From assembly GCF_000807925.1 (NCBI RefSeq), contig NZ_JRVC01000010.1, positions 62,001 through 126,000 of the forward strand: a stretch of 64,000 nt of DNA, given 5' to 3'. The notes below the pieces were generated by a model. It had not been told where the DNA came from. It did not search any database and was given only the letters and a program-made list of their open reading frames with translations. The position numbers and the translations under genes were made by a program. Position 1 is the first letter of the stretch. The number at the start of each line of letters is the position of its first letter. Source of the DNA: Novosphingobium subterraneum. Its GTDB lineage: Bacteria; Pseudomonadota; Alphaproteobacteria; Sphingomonadales; Sphingomonadaceae. This document shows, one piece after another, positions 44,094-52,992 of the stretch.

Positions 44094-44845
44094 TGCTGTT
44101 CGCAGGGAAAAAGGCGCTGGTAACCGGTGCGGCATCGGGCATCGGCCGCGCCACGGCCATCCGCTTCGCCGCCGAGGGCGCGTCGCTGACCATCGGTGAT
44201 CGCAATCTTGCGGGGCTTGAGGAAACGGCTGCGATGATCGCCGCCGCTTCGGGCACGGCGCCGGTAGTGCAGGCCTACGACGCCACCGACTATGCCTCGT
44301 GCCGCGCGCTGGTGGACACCGCCGCGCGCGAAGGGCTCGACATCGTCTGCAACATCGCTGGCCTGCTGAAATGGGGGCGCTCCGAGACTTTTGCGGCAGA
44401 GGACTTCGACCTGCTCATGCACGTCAACGCGACGAGCGTCTTCGTGATCTGCCAGGCGGCGATGCCACATCTGCTCAAGAGCAAGGGCAATATCGTCAAC
44501 ACCGCGTCCACCGCCGCGCTGCAGGGCCAGCCCTACAACGCTGCCTATTCGGCCTCGAAGCACGCGGTGGCGGCGATCACCAAGGGGCTGGCCATCGAAT
44601 ATGCTGCCGCAGGTGTTCGCATCAATGCGATCTGCCCCGGCCATGTGATCACGCCGATGACGGAGAACACCCCTCCGCCCGAGGGCGTGGACTGGGCGCT
44701 GATGATGCGCAACGCGCCCAAGCTGCTGGACGGTTCGTGCGCGCCAGAAGACATCGCGGAAATGTTCGCCTTCCTCGCCAGCGACAAGGCGCGCAAGATC
44801 ACCGGATCGCTGTTTACCGTCGACGGCGGACAACTGGCAGGATGA
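44093..44845 (+). CDS. SDR translationally coupled to TonB receptor
   Basis: A 250-residue SDR with TGAASGIG at 11-18, N-I-A-G in place of N-N-A-G, and S-T-A-A...Y-S-A-S-K-H active site. The ATG overlaps the receptor stop (TGATG). A cytoplasmic dehydrogenase tied so closely to an outer membrane receptor suggests that both serve the same compound. The closest functional guess is a hydroxysteroid or secondary alcohol dehydrogenase. Confidence 0.78.
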   Translation: MLFAGKKALVTGAASGIGRATAIRFAAEGASLTIGDRNLAGLEETAAMIAAASGTAPVVQAYDATDYASCRALVDTAAREGLDIVCNIAGLLKWGRSETFAAEDFDLLMHVNATSVFVICQAAMPHLLKSKGNIVNTASTAALQGQPYNAAYSASKHAVAAITKGLAIEYAAAGVRINAICPGHVITPMTENTPPPEGVDWALMMRNAPKLLDGSCAPEDIAEMFAFLASDKARKITGSLFTVDGGQLAG

Positions 44846-44849
44846 CAGC

Positions 44850-45935
44850 ATGACAGACCTTTCCGCCGAAGCCAGCAACCTCAGCCACGTCTGGCGCCGG
44901 TTCTGCAGCGAACTGGCCGAGGCGGGGGAGGTTCTGGCACGCCCGTCGAGCCCGACCAGCGCACTCGATCAGGCCGAGGGTCTGCGGTATCTCAGCCGTC
45001 TGGCGCGCACCGCGCTCAACATGCTGGTCGACAGCGCGGACCCGGATTTTCCGCGCCTGTTCCTGTTGTGCGACGACAAGATCAAGATCGGCGCCGACAA
45101 CCCCGACAACCTCTACCAGCAGTGCGTAGTGCGGGGCGATCGTACCTATCGCATCACCGGCAAGCGCAACTCGGTCCCCTATTTCTCGATCGGCAGCAAG
45201 GCCAACCGCTATGCCATCGACGGGACGATGGCTTCGACTGGCGAGATCGAATTCGCGCAGATGGAGTTCGGGCCTGACGGCACCTTCGAGATCGTGGTCA
45301 GCCGCGATCCGCAGCCGGGCAACTGGCTGCCGATGGCAGACGACACCACCTTGCTGATCGTGCGCCAGACCTTTGACGACAAGCAGACGCAGACCCCTGC
45401 CGACATCAAGGTGGAACGGATCAGTGATGGACCGACAGCGCCCGCGCTGCTCACGCCCGCATTGATCGAACAGCAACTCATGGCCTCTGCCGCATGGGCG
45501 CGGGGCACGGCCAATACCTTCGCCAACTGGTCCGAATGGTTCAAGGCGCATCCCAACCAGTTCTACGATGCGCCGCAGGAGATTTTCTGGAAGGCGGGCG
45601 GCGATCCCAATATCTGGTACGGCCACTTCTACTTCGACCTCCAGCCGGGCGAGGCGCTGGTGATCGAAACACCGGTGCCGGACTGCCGCATGTGGAACGT
45701 CCAGATCGACAACTGGTGGATGGAATCGCTCGACCACGTTCACCAGAAGGTGTGGCTCAACAATTCGATGGCCAGGCTGGAGCCGGACGGCAGCGTGATC
45801 GTGGTTTGTGCCGATGCTGATCCGGGGTTCGGCAACTGGGTCGATCTTGCCGGGCATCGTTCCGGCACAGGCCTGTGGCGCTGGTTCAACGCAGCCGAGA
45901 ACGTGGTACCGAGGATGCGGGTGGTGAAGCTCTGA
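44850..45935 (+). CDS. DUF1214 domain protein
   Basis: A 361-residue protein whose last third has the DUF1214 pattern (Y-F-D-L-Q-P-G-E-A-L-V-I-E, W-N-V-Q-I-D-N-W-W-M-E-S-L-D) and whose middle is beta-rich. No signal peptide, membrane segment or cofactor motif is visible. The family is widespread in sphingomonads and mycobacteria without a known reaction. It lies 4 bp after the SDR in the receptor-SDR-DUF1214 operon, so a role in handling the same imported substrate is the only clue. Confidence 0.72.
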   Translation: MTDLSAEASNLSHVWRRFCSELAEAGEVLARPSSPTSALDQAEGLRYLSRLARTALNMLVDSADPDFPRLFLLCDDKIKIGADNPDNLYQQCVVRGDRTYRITGKRNSVPYFSIGSKANRYAIDGTMASTGEIEFAQMEFGPDGTFEIVVSRDPQPGNWLPMADDTTLLIVRQTFDDKQTQTPADIKVERISDGPTAPALLTPALIEQQLMASAAWARGTANTFANWSEWFKAHPNQFYDAPQEIFWKAGGDPNIWYGHFYFDLQPGEALVIETPVPDCRMWNVQIDNWWMESLDHVHQKVWLNNSMARLEPDGSVIVVCADADPGFGNWVDLAGHRSGTGLWRWFNAAENVVPRMRVVKL

Positions 45936-45999
45936 CGATCTTGTCCGGCGCCCCAGCAGGTGCCATCTCGGCCACTGAATACACCGCCGGGAATGACAA

Positions 46000-46812
46000 T
46001 TGACCCAGACTGCAGACCGCCTTCCGACGTTCTTCCTCAACCATGGCGGCGGCCCGTGGCCATGGATGGACGGCCCGATGCGCCGGGCATACGACCAGCT
46101 TGAAGGTTCGCTGCAGGCTGTCATCCCATCCTTGGGGGCCATGCCCAAGGCCATCCTCGTGGTTTCGGCACACTGGGAAGAGGCGGTGCCGCACGTTTCG
46201 ACCAACGCGGCGCCACCGATGCTTTATGATTACTATGGCTTTCCAGAACACACCTATCGCATACGCTATCCCGCTCCCGGGAGTCCGGAGCTAGCCGGTC
46301 GAGTCAGCCAGTTGCTACGCGCCGGGGGCATGGACTGTTGCGGGGACGCGAAGCGCGGCTTCGATCACGGCACCTTCTCGATGATGCAGCCGATCCGGCC
46401 CGAGGCGGACATTCCAGTTGTCCAGCTTTCAGTGCTGACCAGTTTCGACGCAGCCGAACACATCGCCATGGGCCGCCTCCTTGCGCCGCTACGCGAGGAG
46501 GGCGTGCTCGTATTGGGCTCGGGACTGTCTTATCACAATCTGCGCAATTTCGGGGTGAAGGGACAGGCGGCGTCGCATGCCTTCGACCGCTGGTTGCGCC
46601 ACAGCCTTTCCGGTGTCGATGGCGACCAGCGTGCGATCGCGCTCGAGCGGTGGATGGATGGGCCTGCGGCCATGCAGGCGCATCCGCGGCCCGAGCACCT
46701 GCTGCCCTTGCATGTCATCGCCGGAGCTGCCGGAGCAGATCCATGCAGCGTCCAGTTTCACCAGGACGATTTCTTCGGCGGCCTTGCCGTGACCAGCTTC
46801 CGGTTCGGCTAG
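46000..46812 (+). CDS. LigB/DODA-type extradiol ring-cleavage dioxygenase
   Basis: A 270-residue class III extradiol dioxygenase of the DODA type. Conserved histidines are visible: His15 (F-L-N-H-G-G-G-P-W), His58 (V-S-A-H-W-E), His123 (G-F-D-H-G) and His179 (L-S-Y-H-N-L). These bind Zn or Fe and cleave catechol rings. The only start that keeps the first histidine block is TTG at 46000. It follows DUF1214 by 64 bp on the same strand, so it may belong to that unit. It is unrelated in fold to HsaC. The natural substrate is unknown. Confidence 0.8.
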   Translation: MTQTADRLPTFFLNHGGGPWPWMDGPMRRAYDQLEGSLQAVIPSLGAMPKAILVVSAHWEEAVPHVSTNAAPPMLYDYYGFPEHTYRIRYPAPGSPELAGRVSQLLRAGGMDCCGDAKRGFDHGTFSMMQPIRPEADIPVVQLSVLTSFDAAEHIAMGRLLAPLREEGVLVLGSGLSYHNLRNFGVKGQAASHAFDRWLRHSLSGVDGDQRAIALERWMDGPAAMQAHPRPEHLLPLHVIAGAAGADPCSVQFHQDDFFGGLAVTSFRFG

Positions 46813-46816
46813 ACGA

Positions 46817-48049
46817 TCAAAGGCCGGGCAATCCGACAAAGGCGGCCCATGCCAGCATCGGCCCGATGCCAACGATGATTGCGGCATAAAGCAGCAGCTT
46901 GCGCAGCATGGCAGGGCGTTCGTCTTCGGGCGCATTGCCGACGATCAGCGCGCCGTTGGTGGAAAACGGTGAGGTATCGACGATGGTGTTGGCAATGCAG
47001 ATCGCCGCGACGACCGGCATGACGGCGATGTGACCGCCAGCGAGAACGGGCAGGCTTAACGGGATGATGACCCCTAGCAGCGCCGTCGACGAAGCAAAGG
47101 CCGAGACGACGCCGGCAAGATAGCATAGCAGAAGAACTGCGAGACTGGCCGATCCGACCTGCCCGATCAGTGCGCTGATTGCATCGAGCGTGCCGATTCT
47201 GTCGAGCAGGGTCACGTAGATGACGATGCCTGAGATGAGCAGGATGGTGGACCAGTCAACCTGCTTGAGCGCACCCTGCTGCGTACGCGGCGCAACCATT
47301 GCGAGCGCGAGGATCACCATGAGTGCCATGAACCCGATCTCGACCTTGAACAGCAGCGCGCCGGCGGCGAGGGCCAGCAGGCCGGCAAGCGTCCACGCCC
47401 CATCGCGGTCGAGCACCGGCACTTCAACATGGCCTTCGTGGTTCGTGCCTGCCACCGCCTCGCGCCGGGCATAGAACAGCCAGACCATGAGGGCGATTGC
47501 GGCATTGAAGGCCGCGCTGGCGATGAACAGGTATTGCGCATCAGGCTCGATGCCGCTGCCGGTGAGGACCTTGGCGGTGATGCCGCCGTAGATCGAGATG
47601 GGCGAGAAGCTTCCTGCCTGGGCGCCGTGGACAACGAGCAGGCCCATCATCAATGGCGAAAAGCCGTGGCTGCGCGAAAAGCGCATGGCAATCGGGGCGA
47701 CGATGGCGACCGCAGCAGGCCCGACAGCGCCAAGCGCCGTCAGCACGCCGGCGACGAGGAAGACAAGCAGCGGCAAAAGCGCCGTATGACTGCCCAGCAG
47801 CCCCGCCGCGCGCGCCACCAGCCAGTCTATCGCGCCATTCCTGCTGGCAATCCCGAACAGATAGGTGATGCCGAGCAGGGTCAGGAACAGGTCGGCAGGA
47901 AAGCCTGCCAGAACCTCCTTTACCGGCAGTCCTGCGCCGAATACGCCAAGCGCCAAAGCTGCTGCGAAGCCGATCAGCCCCATGTTTACCGGCAACCACA
48001 CTGCCGCCACGAAGATCGCGACCAGAATCGCGATCGACAGGATCAACAT
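46817..48049 (-). CDS. matC: Malonate/dicarboxylate transporter MatC-like
   Basis: A 410-residue polytopic membrane protein with about 11-12 hydrophobic segments, of the ion transporter/DASS type with the MatC N-terminal region (L-P-V-N-M-G-L-I-G-F-A-A-A-L). Conserved re-entrant-like motifs G-A-V-G-P-A-A-V-A-I-V-A-P and D-T-S-P-F-S-T-N-G-A-L are present. It would import malonate or a similar dicarboxylate across the inner membrane. It lies 26 bp downstream of matB on the same strand, which supports malonate as substrate. It converges with the dioxygenase, 4 bp apart. Confidence 0.78.
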   Translation of the reverse strand: MLILSIAILVAIFVAAVWLPVNMGLIGFAAALALGVFGAGLPVKEVLAGFPADLFLTLLGITYLFGIASRNGAIDWLVARAAGLLGSHTALLPLLVFLVAGVLTALGAVGPAAVAIVAPIAMRFSRSHGFSPLMMGLLVVHGAQAGSFSPISIYGGITAKVLTGSGIEPDAQYLFIASAAFNAAIALMVWLFYARREAVAGTNHEGHVEVPVLDRDGAWTLAGLLALAAGALLFKVEIGFMALMVILALAMVAPRTQQGALKQVDWSTILLISGIVIYVTLLDRIGTLDAISALIGQVGSASLAVLLLCYLAGVVSAFASSTALLGVIIPLSLPVLAGGHIAVMPVVAAICIANTIVDTSPFSTNGALIVGNAPEDERPAMLRKLLLYAAIIVGIGPMLAWAAFVGLPGL

Positions 48050-48075
48050 CTCTCATTCCCCTCCCGCACGTTGCC

Positions 48076-49608
48076 CTAGCTGGCGAAGAGTGCGGCATAT
48101 TCCTGTCTTAGCAGTGCCTTCTGCATCTTGCCCATGGTGTTGCGCGGCAATTCATCAACGAAAACGACCGCGCGCGGCTGCTTGAAGCGGGCCAACCTGT
48201 CAGCCAGAGCGGCAATTACCCTATCGGCATCGAGCGTCGGGTCGGTCGCCTTCACCACGGCAACGACCGCCTCGCCCATGTCGGCGTGGGGCACCCCAAT
48301 CACCGCGCTTTCGGCGATGCCGGGGATCTCATCGAGCACGGCTTCGACTTCGGCCGGATAGATGTTGAAGCCCCCGGCGATGATCAGATCCTTGGCACGG
48401 CCGACGATATGCACATAGCCTTGCGGGTCGATGTAGCCCAGGTCGCCGGTGATGAAGAAGCCATCGTCGCGGAATTCCTCGGCAGTCTTCTCAGGCATCT
48501 GCCAGTAACCGCGAAACACGTTGGGTCCTTTGACCTCGATCACGCCAATCTCGCCTTGGGGCATTTCGACTCCGCTTTCGGGCTGGGCAATGCGCAAGAT
48601 CACGCCCCGGAGCGGGAATCCTACGCTGCCCGGCTTGCGCTTGCCATCATAGGGATTGGAAGTGTTCATGTTGGTTTCGGTCATGCCATAGCGTTCGAGG
48701 ATCGCTTGCCCGGTGAGAGCGGCAAAATCCTTGTGGACCTCCGCCGAGAGGGGCGCCGAACCTGAAATGAAGAGGCGCATATGGCTGACAAGCTCGCGAG
48801 TGAAACCGGCATGGCCCAATAACCGCGAATAGAAGGTCGGCACCCCCATCAACACGCTTGCCTGCGGCATCAGCCTGACAAGTTCATCAGCATCGAACCG
48901 CGGCAGGAAGATCATCGCCGAGCCCGCCGCGATCGTGACGTTGGTTGCCACGAACAAGCCGTGCGTGTGAAAGATCGGCAGGGCATGAAGCAACCGGTCG
49001 GCGCTGGTGAAGCGCCAATAATCGAGCAGGGTCAGCGCATTCGAGGCCAGGTTCGCATGGCTCAGCATTGCTCCCTTGCTGCGCCCGGTTGTGCCGGAGG
49101 TGTAAAGGATCGCAGCGAGGTCGTCCGGCTGCGGAATGTGGCGCGGGAAGGCTTCGGGCTGGCCTGCCGCGGCTGCGACGAGCGTTCCGCCGGTGCCTTC
49201 TGTGTCGAGCGTCAGCAGCGCAGGCAGGCCAAGCTCGCTGCACAAGTCCGACATGGCCGCCTCATCAGTGGTACGGCACAGAACGAGGGCGGGGCGCGCA
49301 TCACCAAGGAAGTAGCGCAATTCGCCTATCGTATACGCAGTGTTGAGCGGGAGGTAGACAGCGCCCGACAGCAGCGCGGCCAGCCAGGTGAGCAACGCTG
49401 TCTGCGATTTCTCGACCTGGACAGCCACACGGTCGCCCGGCATCACGCCATTGGCGCGAAATGCATGGGCGATCTGGGCAGCGCGAACTGCGGCGCTACG
49501 GTAACTCAGCTCTGCTCCATCCGGACCGATCAGGAAGGGTGCACATGGTTGAGATTCGCAATGGCCCAGAAACAGGCTGAGGATGTCGTGCGGCGCACCG
49601 TAAGGCAA
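48076..49608 (-). CDS. matB: Malonyl-CoA synthetase MatB
   Basis: A 510-residue AMP-forming ligase that makes malonyl-CoA from malonate, CoA and ATP. It carries TSGTTGRSKG at 170-179, H-A-L-P-I-F-H-T-H-G-L-F-V-A-T-N, S-G-S-A-P-L, R-Y-G-M-T-E-T-N-M-N-T-S-N-P-Y and the catalytic Lys494 in R-N-T-M-G-K-M-Q-K. The V-A-V-Q-V-E-K-S and Y-L-P-L-N-T-A-Y-T blocks are those of Rhizobium MatB by memory. It starts with TTG 49608 after AAGGA. The divergent GntR gene is 93 bp away. No malonyl-CoA decarboxylase (matA) is next to it. Confidence 0.88.
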   Translation of the reverse strand: MPYGAPHDILSLFLGHCESQPCAPFLIGPDGAELSYRSAAVRAAQIAHAFRANGVMPGDRVAVQVEKSQTALLTWLAALLSGAVYLPLNTAYTIGELRYFLGDARPALVLCRTTDEAAMSDLCSELGLPALLTLDTEGTGGTLVAAAAGQPEAFPRHIPQPDDLAAILYTSGTTGRSKGAMLSHANLASNALTLLDYWRFTSADRLLHALPIFHTHGLFVATNVTIAAGSAMIFLPRFDADELVRLMPQASVLMGVPTFYSRLLGHAGFTRELVSHMRLFISGSAPLSAEVHKDFAALTGQAILERYGMTETNMNTSNPYDGKRKPGSVGFPLRGVILRIAQPESGVEMPQGEIGVIEVKGPNVFRGYWQMPEKTAEEFRDDGFFITGDLGYIDPQGYVHIVGRAKDLIIAGGFNIYPAEVEAVLDEIPGIAESAVIGVPHADMGEAVVAVVKATDPTLDADRVIAALADRLARFKQPRAVVFVDELPRNTMGKMQKALLRQEYAALFAS

Positions 49609-49658
49609 TTGGCAGGTCCTTGAGCAGGACTCGGGAACAGGTTGTTTCCGGAGTGTGT

Positions 49659-49667
49659 GTATGCAAG
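49659..49667. promoter_or_regulatory. Candidate GntR site in matB-matR intergenic region
   Basis: GTATGCAAG lies in the 93-bp divergent gap between matB and the GntR gene and is repeated at 50450-50458 upstream of the next TonB receptor. The flanking TGTGTGTATGCAAG resembles a FadR-subfamily half-site. It is the best-placed operator candidate for the adjacent regulator. Confidence 0.4.
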
Positions 49668-49701
49668 AATTCCATAATCACACTATCGGGCATGCATCAA
49701 C

Positions 49702-50388
49702 ATGATTTCGGAAAATGACCACGCCGGCGGGATGCTGCGTTCGGAGCGCATCCGCCTCGCGCTTGCGGACGAAATTACCAGCGGCATTCTGGCGCCCGGC
49801 ACCCAGCTGGACGAGCAGCAACTGGGCGACCGGTTCGGCGCCTCGCGCACGCCGGTTCGCGAAGCCTTGCGGCAATTGGCCGCGGAGGGACTGGTCGAAA
49901 TGCGACCGCGGCGCGGTGCGGTCGTGGCCGCGATGACGGCAGAGCGGGTGTTCGAGATGTTCGAACTCTCAGCGGAAATCGAAGCGCTGTGCGTGCGCCT
50001 GGCGGCGTGGCGAATGACCCCTCTCGAACGGAGCGCGCTGAGGAAAATCCACGAAGAATCGGCCATTTTGGTGGAGAATGACGATGTGGAGGAGTACGAC
50101 CGACTGAACTGGCGGTTCCACGATGCGATTTATGAGGGAACCCACAACACCTTCATCGTGGAACAGGCAAAGCTCCTTCGTGAGCGCATGGCCGCCTTTC
50201 GCAGAGCGCAGTTGCGACAGGGTGGACGACCCGCGCGGTCGCGCAACGAACACGGCGAACTGGTCGAGGCCGTAATGCGTGGCGATGGGGAAGAAGCGGC
50301 CAAACTGATGCGTGCGCACATGTTCAACGCTTCGAACGCGCTCGAAGGATACGCTCGCCTTTTCACCAGTCCCGACGTGCAAGGCTGA
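49702..50388 (+). CDS. matR: GntR-family regulator, probably MatR
   Basis: A 228-residue FadR-subfamily GntR protein. The winged helix at about residues 12-75 contains L-G-D-R-F-G-A-S-R-T-P-V-R-E-A-L-R-Q-L, and a C-terminal FCD all-helical ligand domain follows (N-W-R-F-H-D-A-I-Y, E-H-G-E-L-V-E-A-V). Divergent placement from matBC parallels MatR of rhizobia, where malonate releases the repressor. It is followed by a TonB receptor gene on the same strand after 216 bp. ATG 49702 is the only good start. Confidence 0.78.
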   Translation: MISENDHAGGMLRSERIRLALADEITSGILAPGTQLDEQQLGDRFGASRTPVREALRQLAAEGLVEMRPRRGAVVAAMTAERVFEMFELSAEIEALCVRLAAWRMTPLERSALRKIHEESAILVENDDVEEYDRLNWRFHDAIYEGTHNTFIVEQAKLLRERMAAFRRAQLRQGGRPARSRNEHGELVEAVMRGDGEEAAKLMRAHMFNASNALEGYARLFTSPDVQG

Positions 50389-50449
50389 CGATACCCTCAA
50401 CAAGGCCAGTGGGAACTGGCAACAATTTTGGCTTGCGCTGTCAAAACAA

Positions 50450-50490
50450 GTATGCAAGGCAAGAGGCATAACGACCGCGCGTATACATTG
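50450..50490. promoter_or_regulatory. Candidate GntR sites upstream of TonB receptor
   Basis: GTATGCAAG (50450-50458) repeats the site between matB and matR exactly, and GTATACATTG (50481-50490) is a close variant 31 bp away. Both lie in the 216-bp gap before the receptor at 50605. If bound by the same GntR protein, the receptor belongs to the malonate-type regulon. Sites were found by eye only. Confidence 0.35.
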
Positions 50491-50604
50491 CAGCGGCTGA
50501 GAGGGATGCCAGAACCAAGCCACAGGGGCGATATGTGAGCCCTGGCGCCCCCTCTGCTGACAGCGCTGTCGATAAGGGTGCAGGTTTCAAAAGGGAGGAT
50601 TACG

Positions 50605-52845
50605 ATGAGAAAACTGCAGTTCGCGTGCCTGGCATCGGCACTGTCTCTGGCGGCTACGTCCGCCTACGCCCAGGATGCCAGCGAGGCGCCGACAGATGGC
50701 GACATCGTCGTCACGGCAAACCGCACTTCGTCGCTGCTGTCCAAGACCCCGATTGCAATGACGGCTGTCGGCGGTGACGATCTGATCGCCTCGGGCATCA
50801 CCAACCCGACGCAGCTTGAGGAAAGCGTTCCCAACCTGTCTATCGTGCGCGGCAACGGCCTGCAGATCACCATTCGCGGCGTGACCAGCACCGACGGTAC
50901 CGAAAAGGGCGATCCTTCGGCGGCCTTCATGGTCAACGGCGTCTACCTGGCGCGTCCGCAGGCTCAGGAAGTCTCGTTTTTCGACATCGAGCGGGTAGAA
51001 GTGCTGCGCGGCCCGCAGGGCACGCTCTATGGGCGCAACTCGACGGCCGGCGTGGTCAACATCCTCACGGTTCAGCCCAAGTTCGAATTTGGCGCACGCG
51101 CCGATGTTTCCTACGGCAATTTCAACGCGCTGAATGGTACTGCCGTCATCAACGTCCCGGCTGGCGAAACGATTGCCTTCCGCGTTGCCGCGAACATCGA
51201 CCAGCGTGACAGCTATCTCATCGATGGCGCACCGAACGATGGCGTGACGCTCAACAAGTTCAAGGACAACAAGTCTGTCCGCCTGTCAGCACTGTTCAAG
51301 CCGACCCCTGACCTCAGCCTTCTGCTTGTCGGTGATTACAGCAAGGTGAAGGGCAACCCCACCAACGGTGTTCCCACCACGCAGTTCTATAGCAACATCA
51401 CGAGCGGTGGTCGCCAGAACTTCAGCGCGCCAACCTATCTGGGCGCCGATCCCGATGTCGCCCGCACGTTGAGCCGCACGCAGGCGCAGCAGGCCTTCCG
51501 CAACAACGAGGAAAAGGGCGTGATGGGCGAGCTCAACTACACGTTGGGCAATGTCACGCTTACCTATCTCGGGTCATACCGTGAATCGGAACGCAAGGAA
51601 TTCAGCAACGCCGCCAATGGCGCGTTCTCGGCAGACTTTGCGGGCAAGTACTGGCAAACCTCGCAGGAAGTCCGTCTCGCTTATGGTGGTGATGGCCCGC
51701 TGCAGGCGCAGATCGGCGGATACTACTTCAAGGAAAAGTCAGGCATTGCCTTCTTCCTGAACAATCTGCTGGGTGCCAACACGCGCTTCGGCTTCCCGCA
51801 GGACCCGACAATTGCCGAGAACAAGTCAGTCTTCGGGCAGGCAACCTATGAAATTGTCCCTGACCTGAAGATCACGGGCGGCGTCCGCTACTCGCACGAC
51901 CTCAAGTCGCGCGTCGGCAACACGGTGGTCGATTACTACGACAGCATCGGCACATCCTATAGCATCGGCAACTTCATCCGCCGCCAGATCAACCAGAACA
52001 ACGATGCCAAGCGCACCTTCAGCCGCGTGACCTGGCGGGCGGGGGTCGATTACGACACGTCGCTCGGCCTGATCTTCGCGTCGGTCTCCACCGGTTACAA
52101 GGCAGGTGGCTTCAACGATGGCTGCGAGATCGGCAAGGGTGCCAACTGCGCATTGCCCGCAGAAGCGCTTTACTATGATCCCGAAACCCTCACCGCTTAT
52201 GAAGCAGGCTTCAAGTTCCGCTTCAGCCCGGCATTCCGCCTCAACGGCACGATCTTCCACTATGACTATGCAGGCCTGCAGCTTTCGCAGCTGTCCGACA
52301 TTTGCGGTGGGCCTTGCCAGGTTACGACCAACGCTGCGAAGGCGAAGGTTGATGGCGTGGAGCTTGATGCCCAGATCCAGCCTTCGGATCGCTTGACGGT
52401 CAGGCTGGCACTGAACTGGCTCGATGCCCGATATGACGAATATGCTCCTGCATACAACGATACTTCGGTCACGCCGAATGTACGCCGCTCGGTGAATTTC
52501 GCCGGTCGTGCGCTCAATCGCAGCCCGAAGTGGAGCTGGGTTGCCGGGGCGAACTATGTCCTGCCGGTGGGCGAAGGGCGCATCGTGTTCGACGCACAGA
52601 CTGCGGCCCGCAGCCGTTACGAAGTGACCGACCTCGCCAACTTTGCCTACTTCTACCAGCCGGCAGCGACGAAGACCGACGTCTCGGTGACTTACAGAGC
52701 GCCGGAGGATCGCTTCTACTTCGCCGCATTTGCCGAAAACCTCGAGAACAACCTCGTGGTAACCGGAGCAAGCACCGGGCTGTTCGGAGCTGTCACTTTC
52801 GCCGATCCGCGCACCTATGGTGTCCGTGCCGGCGTCAAGTTCTGA
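50605..52845 (+). CDS. TonB-dependent outer membrane receptor near malonate genes
   Basis: A 746-residue receptor: signal peptide ending T-S-A-Y-A-Q, plug start D-I-V-V-T-A-N-R-T-S-S-L-L-S-K-T-P, plug motif V-L-R-G-P-Q-G-T-L-Y-G-R-N-S-T-A-G-V-V. Barrel blocks such as G-Y-K-A-G-G-F-N and a terminal G-V-R-A-G-V-K-F are present. ATG 50605 follows AAAAGGGAGG. Its position after the GntR gene and the repeated GTATGCAAG site suggest joint control with matBC. The ligand is unknown. Confidence 0.87.
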   Translation: MRKLQFACLASALSLAATSAYAQDASEAPTDGDIVVTANRTSSLLSKTPIAMTAVGGDDLIASGITNPTQLEESVPNLSIVRGNGLQITIRGVTSTDGTEKGDPSAAFMVNGVYLARPQAQEVSFFDIERVEVLRGPQGTLYGRNSTAGVVNILTVQPKFEFGARADVSYGNFNALNGTAVINVPAGETIAFRVAANIDQRDSYLIDGAPNDGVTLNKFKDNKSVRLSALFKPTPDLSLLLVGDYSKVKGNPTNGVPTTQFYSNITSGGRQNFSAPTYLGADPDVARTLSRTQAQQAFRNNEEKGVMGELNYTLGNVTLTYLGSYRESERKEFSNAANGAFSADFAGKYWQTSQEVRLAYGGDGPLQAQIGGYYFKEKSGIAFFLNNLLGANTRFGFPQDPTIAENKSVFGQATYEIVPDLKITGGVRYSHDLKSRVGNTVVDYYDSIGTSYSIGNFIRRQINQNNDAKRTFSRVTWRAGVDYDTSLGLIFASVSTGYKAGGFNDGCEIGKGANCALPAEALYYDPETLTAYEAGFKFRFSPAFRLNGTIFHYDYAGLQLSQLSDICGGPCQVTTNAAKAKVDGVELDAQIQPSDRLTVRLALNWLDARYDEYAPAYNDTSVTPNVRRSVNFAGRALNRSPKWSWVAGANYVLPVGEGRIVFDAQTAARSRYEVTDLANFAYFYQPAATKTDVSVTYRAPEDRFYFAAFAENLENNLVVTGASTGLFGAVTFADPRTYGVRAGVKF

Positions 52846-52894
52846 CGGGAGAAACTCCCTCGCCGACTGGCATGAGGGCAAGTCGGCAAACGGG

Positions 52895-52920
52895 CGGGCG
52901 GGGCTATCTGGCCTCGCCCG
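52895..52920 (+). terminator. Hairpin after TonB receptor
   Basis: CGGGCGGGGC (52895-52904) pairs with GCCTCGCCCG (52911-52920) with one mismatch across a 6-nt loop, 50 bp after the receptor stop. It is a strong GC stem but has only TT after it. It is probably the terminator of the receptor gene; it may also serve the converging SDR. Confidence 0.5.
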
Positions 52921-52992
52921 TTCGCATTCCAGAATCTCGGAACGATAAGTTTCCGGAAGCCCCCGCCTGATGGTTCCCTGTGGATCTTCGGC

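Noticed and set aside
40902-44135. A 1077-codon open frame on the minus strand
   Set aside because: It lies antisense to the transglutaminase/TPR gene and the TonB receptor, both of which have signal peptides and clear motifs. Its translation is low-complexity and without a domain, as expected from GC-rich codon shadows.
48076-49608. Annotation of this ligase as a long-chain or steroid acyl-CoA synthetase
   Set aside because: Its core blocks match malonyl-CoA synthetase throughout and it is paired with a MatC-type transporter and a divergent GntR gene.
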